A stretch of 64,000 nucleotides of DNA from Chryseobacterium scophthalmum (GCF_900143185.1 NZ_FSRQ01000001.1:1736001-1800000); one strand, 5' to 3'; positions 33,708-43,045 are shown, counted from the stretch's first letter. Notes: a model not told the origin generated them from the sequence alone. Made by a program: numbers and translations.

Positions 33708-34691
33708 ATGGGCTTTTTCAGTTTTCTTTTCGGCAGAAAAAAACAGACGGAGAAAATCAATCCTCCCGCAGAAGATCAATCTGTTAAAATTTCAGAATCC
33801 GGAGCAAAATTCGATCTGGAAATTGTAGAAGCTTATAAAAGATATCATTCAGATCCTTCTTCAGATATAAGTTTAGGCATCGAAGATCAAAACGGAAAAA
33901 GTATTCCGCCACACGTTGCTTATTCTCAGATATTTTCTGAGTGGGCAAAAATTCAGTCTAAATGGGACAGAATGTCTGTGCTCTATGAATTTTGGGATAA
34001 TTCTCAACTTGAAAAACTGGAAGACTGGCAAATAATAGAACGATATACGAAAGACAGATATGCTACAAAATCATTGAATTATTTCAGGAAAAAGGTTGAA
34101 GGAAAAGATAAGTTGTCTGTAGAAGAATTGGTGGCTGTCTCTAAACTTTACAGAGTTTTACTGGATAATGATTCAGCATTGTCTTACGCAGAAAAAGCCT
34201 ACGAAAAGTTTCCCGGCAATGATTTGGCAAAAGTAGAATACGCAAGTGTACTTCATTTATCTAAAGACACCGTAAAAAGAGAAAAAAGCCATCAGATTAT
34301 TGGTGATGTTTTGGAAAAGAAAATGAAACAAAATGAATCACAAAATATATTCGATTGTTTTATTTTTTCAGAAAATTATCTCGATTCGTCAGTATTTGCA
34401 ATGGCTTATCTTATTAACGCCGATGCAGATCTTGAGATGTGGGATTATGTTGCAGAGGAATATTATTATTGCCCTGTCTTTCGTTACGAACATGCAGTAA
34501 AATTATCTGAATCTGAAAACACAGGTTTGCGTGCGCTTGCCAAACTCACTTCTTTAAGTCAGGAATTTCCATGGTTTACAACGGCATTGCAGTCTACAGT
34601 AAAAAATATAGAATCTATGCGTGTTCAGCTGAGCAATCCCGATTTTATGGAAAAGGAATATTTAGAGTTTAAAAACAATCTTCAACGATAA
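33708..34691 (+). CDS. Hypothetical cytoplasmic protein with TPR-like helices
   Basis: This is a 327-residue protein I do not recognise. It starts MGFFSFLFGRKKQTEK, a short hydrophobic/basic head seen in several unrelated cytoplasmic proteins, and has no cleavable signal. The middle (about residues 120-200) shows helix pairs with TPR character: VAVSKLYRVLLDNDSALSYA, EKAYEKFPGNDLAKVEYASVL. The last third is rich in aromatic and acidic residues. It stands alone between the TetR operon (divergent) and holB (convergent). No function is proposed. Confidence 0.75.
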   Translation: MGFFSFLFGRKKQTEKINPPAEDQSVKISESGAKFDLEIVEAYKRYHSDPSSDISLGIEDQNGKSIPPHVAYSQIFSEWAKIQSKWDRMSVLYEFWDNSQLEKLEDWQIIERYTKDRYATKSLNYFRKKVEGKDKLSVEELVAVSKLYRVLLDNDSALSYAEKAYEKFPGNDLAKVEYASVLHLSKDTVKREKSHQIIGDVLEKKMKQNESQNIFDCFIFSENYLDSSVFAMAYLINADADLEMWDYVAEEYYYCPVFRYEHAVKLSESENTGLRALAKLTSLSQEFPWFTTALQSTVKNIESMRVQLSNPDFMEKEYLEFKNNLQR

Positions 34692-34727
34692 TTCTTTTTT
34701 AATATTTATCTAGACAGCCAGAATTTA

Positions 34728-35843
34728 TTAACTCTTGTGAATATATCTTGATAATTTAATTCCCAAATCTGTCCATACAATTTTAGGATTACCGTTTCTT
34801 GTAAGATGTAAATCGGCAGTATTTATTTCTTCTAAAATATTAATAATATTTGCACCACTGATGTATTTTGAAAAACCAGCCCAGTTGAAACCATTGGCAT
34901 CAATCTTTTTGTACACCAATTCTTCAGACTGATAATTTTGCAATAAAGCCAATCTGAAAATTTCTGAGGCATAGTTGAGAAAGTTTTTTTGCTTTTCTCT
35001 GTTCCAGCCTGCAATTTCTTTTGCCCAAATAATGATGTTTTTAAGATATTCCGGTTTCTTTTTTACCATAAATGCATCACGAACCCACTGTACAAATAGC
35101 TTTTCAAACTCCGGATTTTTATCTTGTGAACTTAGAAATTTTACGGCATCATTGAGATTTCCTTGTGACTGATGCACAACCTCCTTCCCTTTTTCATCTG
35201 AAATATTAAATTTATTTTTTAAATAAACTTCCAAATCTTCATCATTGATTCTTGGAACTTCAATCAGCTGCGTTCTTGATAAAATCGTTGGTAAAATATC
35301 GTCACTGCTTTCTGCCGTTAAAAGAATAATTGTTTTTGCTGGCGGTTCTTCCAAAAATTTAAGAAACTTGTTGGATGCCGCTGTATTCATTTTATCAGCA
35401 CGCCAAACGATGAGAATTTTAGTTCCGCCTTCAAAACTTTTTAAAGAAAATTTTTGATTTTGCTCATCTATTTCATCTGCAGAAATAAAAAATTGTTTAT
35501 TTTCAGATTCCAGAACGGCAGTCCAATCGTCAAAACTCGCGTAAGGAAAATCTAAGATCATTTCTCTGAATTCCTCAAATTTATTTTTGCTTAATGAGTT
35601 TCTGTTATCGGTAAAAACAGGAAAGCTGAAGTGTAAATCTAAGTGATTAAGATGTTCTACTTTTGATGCAGCATGCTCATTTTCACCTTTTAATATTTCT
35701 TTTGCATACGCTAAAACCAAAGGCATCGTTCCGTAGCCTTCTTTTCCTATGAAAAGCTGGGCGTGGCTTACTCGGTTTTCGGTGATGCTGTCTTGAAGAA
35801 GTTTTTTAAGATTTTCTTGTCCGGCGATGTTTTCCCAATTCAT
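34728..35843 (-). CDS. holB: DNA polymerase III subunit delta'
   Basis: This is a 371-residue clamp-loader subunit. The N-terminal region (MNWENIAGQENLKKLL, RVSHAQLFIGKEGYGTM) matches the AAA+ domain with the degenerate P-loop normal for delta'. Later come the acidic segment preceding ILIVWRADKMNTAASNKFLKFLEEPP and the SRC-type sequence DILPTILSRTQLIEVPRI, which acts in trans on neighbouring ATP sites. It loads the sliding clamp with DnaX and HolA. The start codon lies 4 nt after a -7 box, which predicts an almost leaderless transcript. Confidence 0.94.
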   Translation of the reverse strand: MNWENIAGQENLKKLLQDSITENRVSHAQLFIGKEGYGTMPLVLAYAKEILKGENEHAASKVEHLNHLDLHFSFPVFTDNRNSLSKNKFEEFREMILDFPYASFDDWTAVLESENKQFFISADEIDEQNQKFSLKSFEGGTKILIVWRADKMNTAASNKFLKFLEEPPAKTIILLTAESSDDILPTILSRTQLIEVPRINDEDLEVYLKNKFNISDEKGKEVVHQSQGNLNDAVKFLSSQDKNPEFEKLFVQWVRDAFMVKKKPEYLKNIIIWAKEIAGWNREKQKNFLNYASEIFRLALLQNYQSEELVYKKIDANGFNWAGFSKYISGANIINILEEINTADLHLTRNGNPKIVWTDLGIKLSRYIHKS

Positions 35844-35847
35844 GTTT

Positions 35848-35855
35848 CAAAGATA
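35848..35855 (-). promoter_or_regulatory. -7 element of holB
   Basis: TATCTTTG on the minus strand with exactly four bases (AAAC) before the ATG at 35843. Confidence 0.55.
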
Positions 35856-36060
35856 AGAATTTTTGAAAAGGGTAACGAGTCAAGTGCTAATTTTGCTTCG
35901 CAAGTAAATAGTTAATTTTAATGTCTTTAAAAAATTGACAGTAAAGCTAATTTTTCATTGACAATTCATTACAAATTCACCCTTAACAAACTTTAACCTC
36001 AGTAAATTTTTACAATTCATTAATATTTAAGATATTTGCGCATTATTTTAAAAATATAGA

Positions 36061-37335
36061 ATGAAAAAAATTTTTGTACTATCATTCATTTCAGTGGGGT
36101 ACTTCCTTAACGCGCAAAGTTTGAGCAACTCACCTTATGCAACTTACGGAATTGGTGATGTAAAATATGATAATACGATTGAAACTTCCTCTATGGGAGG
36201 GATCTCAACTGCTTTTATAAGTGATTTCAGCAGTAATTTTAACTTCGGAAACCCTGCTAATAACAGTAATTTTGAGTTAACAAGTATTAAGCTTGAAGCT
36301 ACTAACGAAAACAATTATTTTAAAACTGATTATAATAATACGAAGTCTACCAAACATTCTACGTATTTATCTAATATATCTATCGCTTTTCCTATTTCAT
36401 CAAAAATAAAAATGGGATTCCTTTACCAACCGTATAGTTCTAAAAGCTATGAGGTAGTACATGATGAAACAATTGATGGAGCAATCAATCGAAATATATT
36501 CAAGGGTAGCGGAACTTTAAATACCGCTCAGTTAGCCCTATCTTATAAAATCAATTCTCAATTTGCTGTAGGAGCAAGAGCTAATTATTATTTTGGTAAT
36601 CTTTATGATTTAAACGAATTTTCAAATTCTAATGCTGAATTAATAAATGGTTACGAAACCAAAAACAGCATTAAAAATTTCAACTTTACATTAGGTACAA
36701 GTTATCAAAGTATAAATACAAGTACCGATCGTAAACTGACCATTGGGGCAACTGCTACATTTGGTAATACAAGTAATATGAACACCAATTATATTAACAG
36801 TACTTATTATTACAGTGATGTTGATACAAAAGCGGGAGAAACAATTATTGATCAAAAAAATACCAATTCAAACAATTTACTTCCACTTCAGGCTTCAATA
36901 GGTGTAGGATACGGAAGTGAAAACCATTGGTTCCTTTCAGGACAGATTGATTATAAAAAAGGAGAATCTATCAGCTATTTCGGTAATACTTTTGATTATC
37001 AGGATTCTTACAGAGTTTCTGCCGGAGGTTGGTATTTACCAAACTATAACAACTTTAGAAGTTACTTCTCAAGAGTTGTTTACCGTTATGGAGCTTTCTA
37101 TGAAAAAGGAAGTCTTGAAATTGCCGGAAACAGCATTAATAAATTTGGTATATCAGGAGGAGTAATGCTACCATTCAAAAATAGCAGTATCACAAGAATG
37201 AGTGGTCTTGAAATTGGTGTAGAATTAGGAAAAAGAGGAACGCTTAAAAACAATCTGATTAATCAGAATTTTGTTAACCTGAAAGTTGGTTTCAATTTTG
37301 CTGACAGATGGTTTAGAAAACAGCTTTACAACTAA
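36061..37335 (+). CDS. Putative outer-membrane beta-barrel protein
   Basis: This is a 424-residue protein with a signal peptide ending near YFLNAQ. The body consists of alternating strands with aromatic girdles and ends NLKVGFNFADRWFRKQLYN, typical of an outer-membrane barrel. The opening SNSPYATYGIGDV with SSMGGISTAF resembles FadL/PorV-type flavobacterial barrels. It is followed after 2 bp by lptC and then anmK, forming a tight operon. I know similar barrel-lptC pairs in flavobacteria, which suggests a role near lipopolysaccharide export or envelope assembly; the ligand is unknown. Confidence 0.8.
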   Translation: MKKIFVLSFISVGYFLNAQSLSNSPYATYGIGDVKYDNTIETSSMGGISTAFISDFSSNFNFGNPANNSNFELTSIKLEATNENNYFKTDYNNTKSTKHSTYLSNISIAFPISSKIKMGFLYQPYSSKSYEVVHDETIDGAINRNIFKGSGTLNTAQLALSYKINSQFAVGARANYYFGNLYDLNEFSNSNAELINGYETKNSIKNFNFTLGTSYQSINTSTDRKLTIGATATFGNTSNMNTNYINSTYYYSDVDTKAGETIIDQKNTNSNNLLPLQASIGVGYGSENHWFLSGQIDYKKGESISYFGNTFDYQDSYRVSAGGWYLPNYNNFRSYFSRVVYRYGAFYEKGSLEIAGNSINKFGISGGVMLPFKNSSITRMSGLEIGVELGKRGTLKNNLINQNFVNLKVGFNFADRWFRKQLYN

Positions 37336-37337
37336 GA

Positions 37338-37934
37338 ATGAATTTTATTTCAAACATAAATTTTAAAAATATAGCATACCTTTTTAGTTGTGCTATATTT
37401 TTTATATTCACATCCTGCGAAGAAGACCTTACCAAGCCAAAAGGTGGCAACGAAAAAAACTTCCCATCGCAGATTATTCACAATGCAAAAATTATACAGA
37501 GAGATTCTGGTTTTATTACCCTAAAAGCAACGGCTCCGATTATTGAAAAATACGAGTTGATCGACAGTCCTTATACTGTTGCCAAAAAAGGAATGAAAAT
37601 AGAGTTTTTTGATAAAAAAAATCCTAAAAAACCTGGCAACATTACTGCAAAATATGCAAAAATGTACGATTACAAAAAATTCTACGAAGCAAGAGGCGAT
37701 GTAAGAATTCTTACCAGCGATGGACAAAGATTTGCTACACAAAGTGTTTTTTGGGATCAGAAAAAAAACAGAATCTACACAAGAGACACGGTTTACGCAA
37801 CTATGGAAGATGGTTCAACTCTTGTGCATGCAAACGGAATGACCGCTAAAGACGATTTCTCAGAATATAAATTTTTCAACAATTCTGGAGATCTTGATGT
37901 AAGCAAGGCTAAAATTGCACAACCAAGACCTTAA
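37338..37934 (+). CDS. lptC: LPS export protein LptC (lipoprotein form)
   Basis: This is a 198-residue LptC-type protein. A hydrophobic N-terminus ends at a cysteine (FIFTSCEED), so in this group it appears to be a lipoprotein. The OstA/LptC jellyroll is visible as strands with KATAPIIEKYEL, GMKIEFFDKK, ITAKYAKMYD and FYEARGDVRI, then TQSVFWDQKKNRIYT. LptC links the LptBFG pump to the LptA bridge for lipopolysaccharide transport. It starts 2 bp after the preceding barrel gene and ends 3 bp before anmK. Confidence 0.9.
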   Translation: MNFISNINFKNIAYLFSCAIFFIFTSCEEDLTKPKGGNEKNFPSQIIHNAKIIQRDSGFITLKATAPIIEKYELIDSPYTVAKKGMKIEFFDKKNPKKPGNITAKYAKMYDYKKFYEARGDVRILTSDGQRFATQSVFWDQKKNRIYTRDTVYATMEDGSTLVHANGMTAKDDFSEYKFFNNSGDLDVSKAKIAQPRP

Positions 37935-37937
37935 CCA

Positions 37938-38987
37938 GTGACTGTTTATAAAGCAATAGGATTAATGTCGGGAACCAGTTTAGATGGTTTAGATATTTGC
38001 TTTGCAAAATTTTGGAAAGAGAATTCTTATTGGAAATTTGAAATCATCAAAGCTGAAACGATTCCTTACCCTAAAGTTTTAGAGGAGCAGCTTAGAAATT
38101 CTATTTATTTATCTTCACAGGATTTATTAGCCTTACATTCAGAATACGGATTTTATTTAGGTGAAATTACCAAAGATTTCATTACGAAAAACCAGCTTTC
38201 AGATATTGATTTGATTGCGTCTCATGGTCATACTGTTTTTCATCAACCTCAAAGAAAATTTACCCTTCAGATTGGTGACGGAAGAGCTATAAAATCACAA
38301 ACTCCAATTCCTGTTATTTACGATTTCCGATCTCAGGATGTTTTACTGGGCGGAAACGGAGCGCCTTTGGTTCCGATTGGTGATGAGTTATTGTTTTCGG
38401 ATTACAATGCATGCCTTAACTTAGGTGGATTTTCGAATATTTCATTTAAAATCAATGAAGAAAGAATCGCTTTCGATATTGCTCCGGTAAATATTCTTTT
38501 AAATAAATTAGTTCAGGAGTTTGGTCAAGATTACGATGAAAACGGCGATTTATCGAGAAAAGGAAATATTAATCCTCAATTATTAGAACAATTAAATTCA
38601 TTGGAGTTTTATGCGCTGTCTCATCCAAAATCCTTGGGAATTGAATGGTGCAATGCAAATGTATTCCCCTTGTTTTCAGGGATTGAAAATTTAGATGTTT
38701 TAGCGACTTTTACAGAACACGCTGCTGAACAAATTTCTAAAATCTTCAATATTCATCAGTTTAATAAAGTACTTTTTACAGGAGGCGGAACTTATAATCA
38801 ATTTCTGATCGAAAAAATAAAAAGCAAAACGAATACAGAAATCATTATTCCCGAAAAACAGATTATTGATTTTAAAGAAGCTTTAATCTTTGCTTTTATG
38901 GGCGTTCTCAGATTGAATAATGAAACCAACGTTCTTGCTTCGGCAACAGGAAGTTCACATAACCACAGTTCCGGAATTATCGCATAA
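37938..38987 (+). CDS. anmK: Anhydro-N-acetylmuramic acid kinase
   Basis: This is a 349-residue kinase that phosphorylates and opens 1,6-anhydro-MurNAc during peptidoglycan recycling. The N-terminal AIGLMSGTSLDGLDI is the ATP-binding signature. ASHGHTVFHQP, the catalytic aspartate context VIYDFRSQDVLLGGNGAPLVP, NLGGFSNIS and VLFTGGGTYNQFL follow in family order. The start is a GTG placed 3 bp after the lptC stop; no ATG fits, and family alignment begins exactly here. It ends at a strong terminator. Its position ties cell-wall recycling to the envelope operon. Confidence 0.95.
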   Translation: MTVYKAIGLMSGTSLDGLDICFAKFWKENSYWKFEIIKAETIPYPKVLEEQLRNSIYLSSQDLLALHSEYGFYLGEITKDFITKNQLSDIDLIASHGHTVFHQPQRKFTLQIGDGRAIKSQTPIPVIYDFRSQDVLLGGNGAPLVPIGDELLFSDYNACLNLGGFSNISFKINEERIAFDIAPVNILLNKLVQEFGQDYDENGDLSRKGNINPQLLEQLNSLEFYALSHPKSLGIEWCNANVFPLFSGIENLDVLATFTEHAAEQISKIFNIHQFNKVLFTGGGTYNQFLIEKIKSKTNTEIIIPEKQIIDFKEALIFAFMGVLRLNNETNVLASATGSSHNHSSGIIA

Positions 38988-38989
38988 AA

Positions 38990-39013
38990 AAAACCTTCAT
39001 TTCTGAAGGTTTT
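38990..39013. terminator. Terminator between anmK and SRPBCC gene
   Basis: A perfect 10-bp stem (38990-38999 with 39004-39013) with a TTTC loop and A/T flanks. It lies between convergent genes. Confidence 0.8.
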
Positions 39014-39017
39014 CGTT

Positions 39018-39407
39018 TTATTTATAAGCTTCGATTTTATCAGTCAAAGTATTAATGAAATTCTGAAGCGGTTTCTCAACCATCATTTTGATAAAAGGAT
39101 TAAATTTTCCTTCAAAAAGCATCTGTACTTCAGTCTGATTTTCGTTCAAAGGTTTCAAAGTTGCTGTAAGAGCAAAATCTAAGCTTGAGCTAGCCGATTT
39201 CAAAACAGCTTTTTCATCTGTAACTTCATCTATTTTGAGTGCAATTTCAGGCATTCCTTGAAGTCCGAATTTAAAGCCATCTTCTCTGGTTTCAAACTTT
39301 TGAAGACCATCCGGCATAAATTCTTTATAATTTTCAGGAGATTTCAGCAACTCAGATAAATCTTTAGATGATTTATTGACAATAATTTTTCGTCCTTCTA
39401 AATTCAT
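39018..39407 (-). CDS. SRPBCC family protein
   Basis: This is a 129-residue cytoplasmic single-domain protein with the START-like SRPBCC pattern. A first strand, IIVNKSSKDLSELLKSPENYKEFMP, follows the typical strand-helix opening. Central strands (FKFGLQGMPEIALKIDEV) and the C-terminal long helix FIKMMVEKPLQNFINTLTDKIEAY follow. Such proteins bind hydrophobic ligands; the specific ligand is unknown. It is divergent from the Nudix gene with overlapping promoter elements. Confidence 0.8.
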   Translation of the reverse strand: MNLEGRKIIVNKSSKDLSELLKSPENYKEFMPDGLQKFETREDGFKFGLQGMPEIALKIDEVTDEKAVLKSASSSLDFALTATLKPLNENQTEVQMLFEGKFNPFIKMMVEKPLQNFINTLTDKIEAYK

Positions 39408-39411
39408 TTTT

Positions 39412-39441
39412 TATTTTTGTATTTAAATTACTACAAATGTA
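39412..39441. promoter_or_regulatory. Overlapping divergent -7 elements (SRPBCC / Nudix genes)
   Basis: TATTTTTG (39412-39419, plus strand) serves the Nudix gene. TACATTTG (39441-39434, minus strand) serves the SRPBCC gene and overlaps the Nudix ATG at 39437. Each -7 box lies inside the leader or start of the opposite gene. Confidence 0.5.
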
Positions 39442-40048
39442 TAAAGTTTTTGTGAACGAAAAAAAATTATTGATATCTAAGAACCCTGAAAACTTAGAGA
39501 AAGTCTTAAATTACGAAAGTTTCACAACTTTAGAAATTGCCCTTGATCTTTTGCAGAACACATCGACTTCCGAGCTTAATGTGTACGGCGAACAGATTGA
39601 TGAGATCTGGAAAGAATTTAGAAAACTTTTCAGAATTATTGAGGCTGCAGGAGGAATTGTAAATAAGCCAAACGGAGATACACTTTTCATCAGAAGATTA
39701 GGAAAATGGGATCTTCCGAAAGGCAAAATGGAAAAAGGTGAATCTCGTGAAGAATCTGCAATAAGAGAAATTGAGGAAGAAACCAATTTACAAAATGTAG
39801 AACTCAGAGATTTTATCAATACAACCTATCATATTTATATTGAAAGAAACGGCGACCGTGTTTTGAAACACACCCATTGGTTTGAAATGTTTTTTGACGG
39901 TGAAGATACCTCAAAACCCCAGTTAGAAGAAGGAATTACAGAAGTTGCCTGGAAAAACACCACTCAGATTGAGAATGAAGTTTTTCCAAACACGTTTCAA
40001 AATATAAAATTGATTATTAATGAATTTTGGGATACAAAATCTAAATAA
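39437..40048 (+). CDS. Nudix hydrolase
   Basis: This is a 203-residue Nudix-family hydrolase. The first ~70 residues are a non-catalytic head. The Nudix box spans residues 96-118, with G96, E102, R110-E111 and E114-E115 in place. The usual glycine near the end of the box is asparagine (N117), a deviation seen occasionally and compatible with activity because the metal-binding glutamates remain. The upstream GGIVNKPNGDTLFIRRLGKWDLPKGK fits (di)nucleotide polyphosphate or NDP-sugar hydrolases. Its 3' end overlaps that of murF by 8 bp, tail to tail. Confidence 0.92.
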   Translation: MYKVFVNEKKLLISKNPENLEKVLNYESFTTLEIALDLLQNTSTSELNVYGEQIDEIWKEFRKLFRIIEAAGGIVNKPNGDTLFIRRLGKWDLPKGKMEKGESREESAIREIEEETNLQNVELRDFINTTYHIYIERNGDRVLKHTHWFEMFFDGEDTSKPQLEEGITEVAWKNTTQIENEVFPNTFQNIKLIINEFWDTKSK

Positions 40049-41312
40049 AATCGATTGCTTTTTCTAAAGAAATACCTCTTGAAGCTTTAAGCAGAATATT
40101 TTCTGACTGAATTTTGTTGCCTTTTAAATATTGAATTAATTCATCTGTACTTTCAAAAGCCGCAGAATTTTTGTTGACGTTTTTAAATTGTTTTCCAACA
40201 GTGATAATTTCGTTGAAACCTAACTCCTGAGCTAAATTAAGAATATTCTGATGTTCTTTTTCGCTTTCATCTCCTAATTCCAACATATCGCCGATAACGA
40301 TTGTTTTTGAGCCTTCAAAAGTGACAAAATTATGTAGAGAAGCAGACATTGAACTCGGGTTTGCATTGTAGGTATCTAAAACCAGAGTTTTATGATCTTT
40401 TTTCACCACCTGAGATCGCATATTCGTTGGAGTGTAAGATTCTATAGCAGATTGTATTTTATTAAAACCTATCCCAAAATACAGACCTAAACTTGCAGCA
40501 GCACAAAGATTGGTAAAATTGTACTCTCCTGTCAGTTTTGATAAAGCTTTTTGATCTTGATATTGTAACCCGACAAAATTATTTTCAGAAAAAGCCTCAA
40601 AATAATAATCAGAATCTGATTTTCCAAAGGTTATTTTTGGTGCATAATTTTGAGTTTTCTCAACCTGAATAGGATCATTTTCATTAATTAAAACGGTTTG
40701 ATCTGCATTTTTAAGATAATCATACAATTCAGACTTCCCTTTTATAACGCCTTCAAATCCTCCGAAACCTTCTAGATGTGCTTTTCCGAAATTAGTTATG
40801 TATCCGTAATTAGGACGGGCAATAGTACAAAGCAACCCTATTTCTTTCTGATGATTGGCTCCCATTTCGATTACAGCCATTTCATGTTCCGGTTTAATAG
40901 AAAGAATACTCAACGGAACACCAATGTGATTATTTAAATTTCCGAAAGTGTACTGCACATTATATTTTTCTGAAAGGACGGCATGAATAATTTCCTTTGT
41001 AGTAGTTTTACCATTACTTCCGGTAAGACCAATAATGGGAATATTCAATTGATTTCTATGATGGATAGACAATTCTTGTAAAAATTCTAAGGTTGAAGAA
41101 ACATAAAAAATATTTTTCTCCGAATTTTCAAATTCTTTATTTTCAACAATAACAGCTAAAGCACCCAAATCAATAGCTTTTTGAGCTAATGTTGCCGCAT
41201 CAAAATTATCTCCCGAAAACGCAAAGAAAATATCATTCTCTTCTATTTTTCTGCTGTCAATAGTTACTTTTTTTGCGCTTAAAAAAATAGGATAAAACTG
41301 TTCTGTATTCAT
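40041..41312 (-). CDS. murF: UDP-N-acetylmuramoyl-tripeptide--D-alanyl-D-alanine ligase
   Basis: This is a 423-residue cytoplasmic Mur ligase that adds the D-Ala-D-Ala dipeptide in peptidoglycan precursor synthesis. The N-terminal domain opens with DSRKIEENDIFFAFSGDNFD, the MurF substrate pattern. The P-loop is GLTGSNGKTTT (residues 95-105), followed by the FGNLNNHIGVPLSIL signature, the central MGANHQKEI and the C-terminal VLDTYNANPSSMSA and IGDMLELGDESE. It is slightly shorter than enterobacterial MurF but complete. It lies 131 bp downstream of gldJ on the same strand, beyond a terminator, so it probably has its own promoter. Confidence 0.96.
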   Translation of the reverse strand: MNTEQFYPIFLSAKKVTIDSRKIEENDIFFAFSGDNFDAATLAQKAIDLGALAVIVENKEFENSEKNIFYVSSTLEFLQELSIHHRNQLNIPIIGLTGSNGKTTTKEIIHAVLSEKYNVQYTFGNLNNHIGVPLSILSIKPEHEMAVIEMGANHQKEIGLLCTIARPNYGYITNFGKAHLEGFGGFEGVIKGKSELYDYLKNADQTVLINENDPIQVEKTQNYAPKITFGKSDSDYYFEAFSENNFVGLQYQDQKALSKLTGEYNFTNLCAAASLGLYFGIGFNKIQSAIESYTPTNMRSQVVKKDHKTLVLDTYNANPSSMSASLHNFVTFEGSKTIVIGDMLELGDESEKEHQNILNLAQELGFNEIITVGKQFKNVNKNSAAFESTDELIQYLKGNKIQSENILLKASRGISLEKAIDFI

Positions 41313-41393
41313 GTGAAAATATATGTTTTTTTTTGTGTGTAATCGCTAAATCTGCATCGATTTTGGTAAAGCGATTTCATGGTTCAAAAATAA

Positions 41394-41423
41394 AAAAACC
41401 TCCCGAAAATATGGGAGGTTTTT
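41394..41423 (-). terminator. Terminator of gldJ
   Basis: AAAAACCTCCC (41394-41404) and GGGAGGTTTTT (41413-41423) form a perfect 11-bp stem with an 8-nt loop. It lies downstream of gldJ on the minus strand; A/T flanks also allow the other direction. Confidence 0.85.
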
Positions 41424-41443
41424 TTTAAGTATTTTGATAAATA

Positions 41444-43045
41444 TTATCTTCTCGTTCTAGATTTGTCGTTTACTCTAGCATCTTGTGCAACACGGAAACC
41501 GATCCAACCATAACCAGATGACTGATTTTTGTATCTTCTTTGTCCCGGATCCAACCAATATGCTGAATCTTGCCAAGAACCACCTTTTACAACTCTAACG
41601 TCGTTAGAAACCGCTGATGTTCTGTCTTTAGTATCTTTTTGTAATACTACTTTACCATTTGCATCAACAATAAACTTCTTAACAGGAGCATTATACATAT
41701 TGAAAGATGTAGCAGAATCGTTTGCGTTTCTGTAATCTAATGAAGACTGTTTGTCACCATCTCTGTAGTTTCTGTAATCTGCAATAGTTTCTCTTTCAAA
41801 CTGACCAGGCAAGTTTTTGTAAACTAATCTTCCGTCAGCTAAAGTATCATATTTCATGTTACCTTCTTCTACCATTTTGTAAGTTCCGTCACCGTTTCTT
41901 ACGATAGCTTGAGGCATATTTCCTCTGTAATAGTTGAAGTCACTTCCAGATTCATCAATGATTGGTCTGTACACATCTGCCGTCCATTCTGCAACGTTTC
42001 CAAACATACCATAGATACCGATGTTGTTTGAAGGGAATTGTCTTACATCTGCTGTTTGAGCAGCACCATCATTTTTCCATCCAGCAGGTCCTGAGTAATC
42101 TCCTCTTCCTTGCTTGAAGTTTTCAAGGATCATTCCTCTATTTTTACCTTTGGTACCTCTAAGAAGGTCTACCTGAGGTTTTTTCTCTAAGTAATTGTTG
42201 TACTCTCTGTTTTTTTCCATACCAAGAGCAGCAAATTCCCATTCAACTTCTGAAGGAAGTCTGAATTTGGTAACCATCGCAGCATTAGGAGCTCCGTTTG
42301 CAGCCTGAATTCTTTGATTGGTAGTTTTCATACCAGTTCTTTGATTCATTCTTTGCTGATTGATGTACCCTTGCATTTCCGGATCATTCGATTTGAATTT
42401 ATCCATATTGAATGCAGTTCCACCTTGGTTATTAGATTCGTTGATGTACAAATCTTTTGCAATAATACCTGCTTGCATCAAAGCTTTTTCATTTGCTCTG
42501 TCTGTCAACCACTCGCAATATCTGTTTGCTTGAGTCCAAGAAACTCCTACTACCGGATAATAATCATAGTTTTGATCTCTGAAATAAGTTTCATTAAGAT
42601 CATTTCTAGATAATTTATTATCCCATAACAAAGTATCCGGTAAAGCACCGTTGTATATTTCTTTATAACTAGGATCACTTGGAGGGAATACATACTTCAA
42701 CCATGTAAGGTATTCGCGGTATTCGTAGTTAGTAATCTCAGTTTCACCGATAAAGAACGAACTAACCTGCATTCTGCGAGGCGAGTTATTCCAATCGTGC
42801 ATTACATCATCTTTCACTAATCCCATTGTAAAAGTTCCTCCTTCAACATATACCATTCCCGGCCAACCTTTTTGCTTCTGTTGCTTTCCTGCAAAAAACC
42901 AACCCTGTTTTTCGTTTGGTTTCCAACCTGTCTTACTGACAAATTTTTTGGTACCCCCGCCTCCGGAAGTTCCAGAACCACCACAGCTAGTTAATGCAAG
43001 TGTAGAACTCAATGCTATTAATGAAAACAACTTTAGTTTTTTCAT
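41444..43045 (-). CDS. gldJ: Gliding motility/T9SS lipoprotein GldJ
   Basis: This is a 533-residue lipoprotein with lipobox LALTSC followed by a glycine/serine linker. The body has the formylglycine-generating-enzyme (SUMF1-like) fold shared by GldJ and GldK: GMVYVEGGTFTMG, FFIGETEITNYEYREYL, FRLPSEVEWEFAALG, MFGNVAEWTADVY, VVKGGSWQDSAYWLDPGQRR and GYGWIGFRVAQD. In flavobacteria GldJ is needed for gliding and for stability of the T9SS GldK/L/M/N complex, and gldJ is known to neighbour porU and porV, exactly as here (divergent by 165 bp). The large internal insert with DNDSATSFN-type sequence distinguishes GldJ from GldK. Confidence 0.92.
   Translation of the reverse strand: MKKLKLFSLIALSSTLALTSCGGSGTSGGGGTKKFVSKTGWKPNEKQGWFFAGKQQKQKGWPGMVYVEGGTFTMGLVKDDVMHDWNNSPRRMQVSSFFIGETEITNYEYREYLTWLKYVFPPSDPSYKEIYNGALPDTLLWDNKLSRNDLNETYFRDQNYDYYPVVGVSWTQANRYCEWLTDRANEKALMQAGIIAKDLYINESNNQGGTAFNMDKFKSNDPEMQGYINQQRMNQRTGMKTTNQRIQAANGAPNAAMVTKFRLPSEVEWEFAALGMEKNREYNNYLEKKPQVDLLRGTKGKNRGMILENFKQGRGDYSGPAGWKNDGAAQTADVRQFPSNNIGIYGMFGNVAEWTADVYRPIIDESGSDFNYYRGNMPQAIVRNGDGTYKMVEEGNMKYDTLADGRLVYKNLPGQFERETIADYRNYRDGDKQSSLDYRNANDSATSFNMYNAPVKKFIVDANGKVVLQKDTKDRTSAVSNDVRVVKGGSWQDSAYWLDPGQRRYKNQSSGYGWIGFRVAQDARVNDKSRTRR

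Noticed and set aside
41345..41380. Small hairpin TAATCGCT...AGCGATTT downstream of gldJ as an RNA element
   Set aside because: The pairing is short with a long loop, and the strong terminator at 41394-41423 already explains the region.
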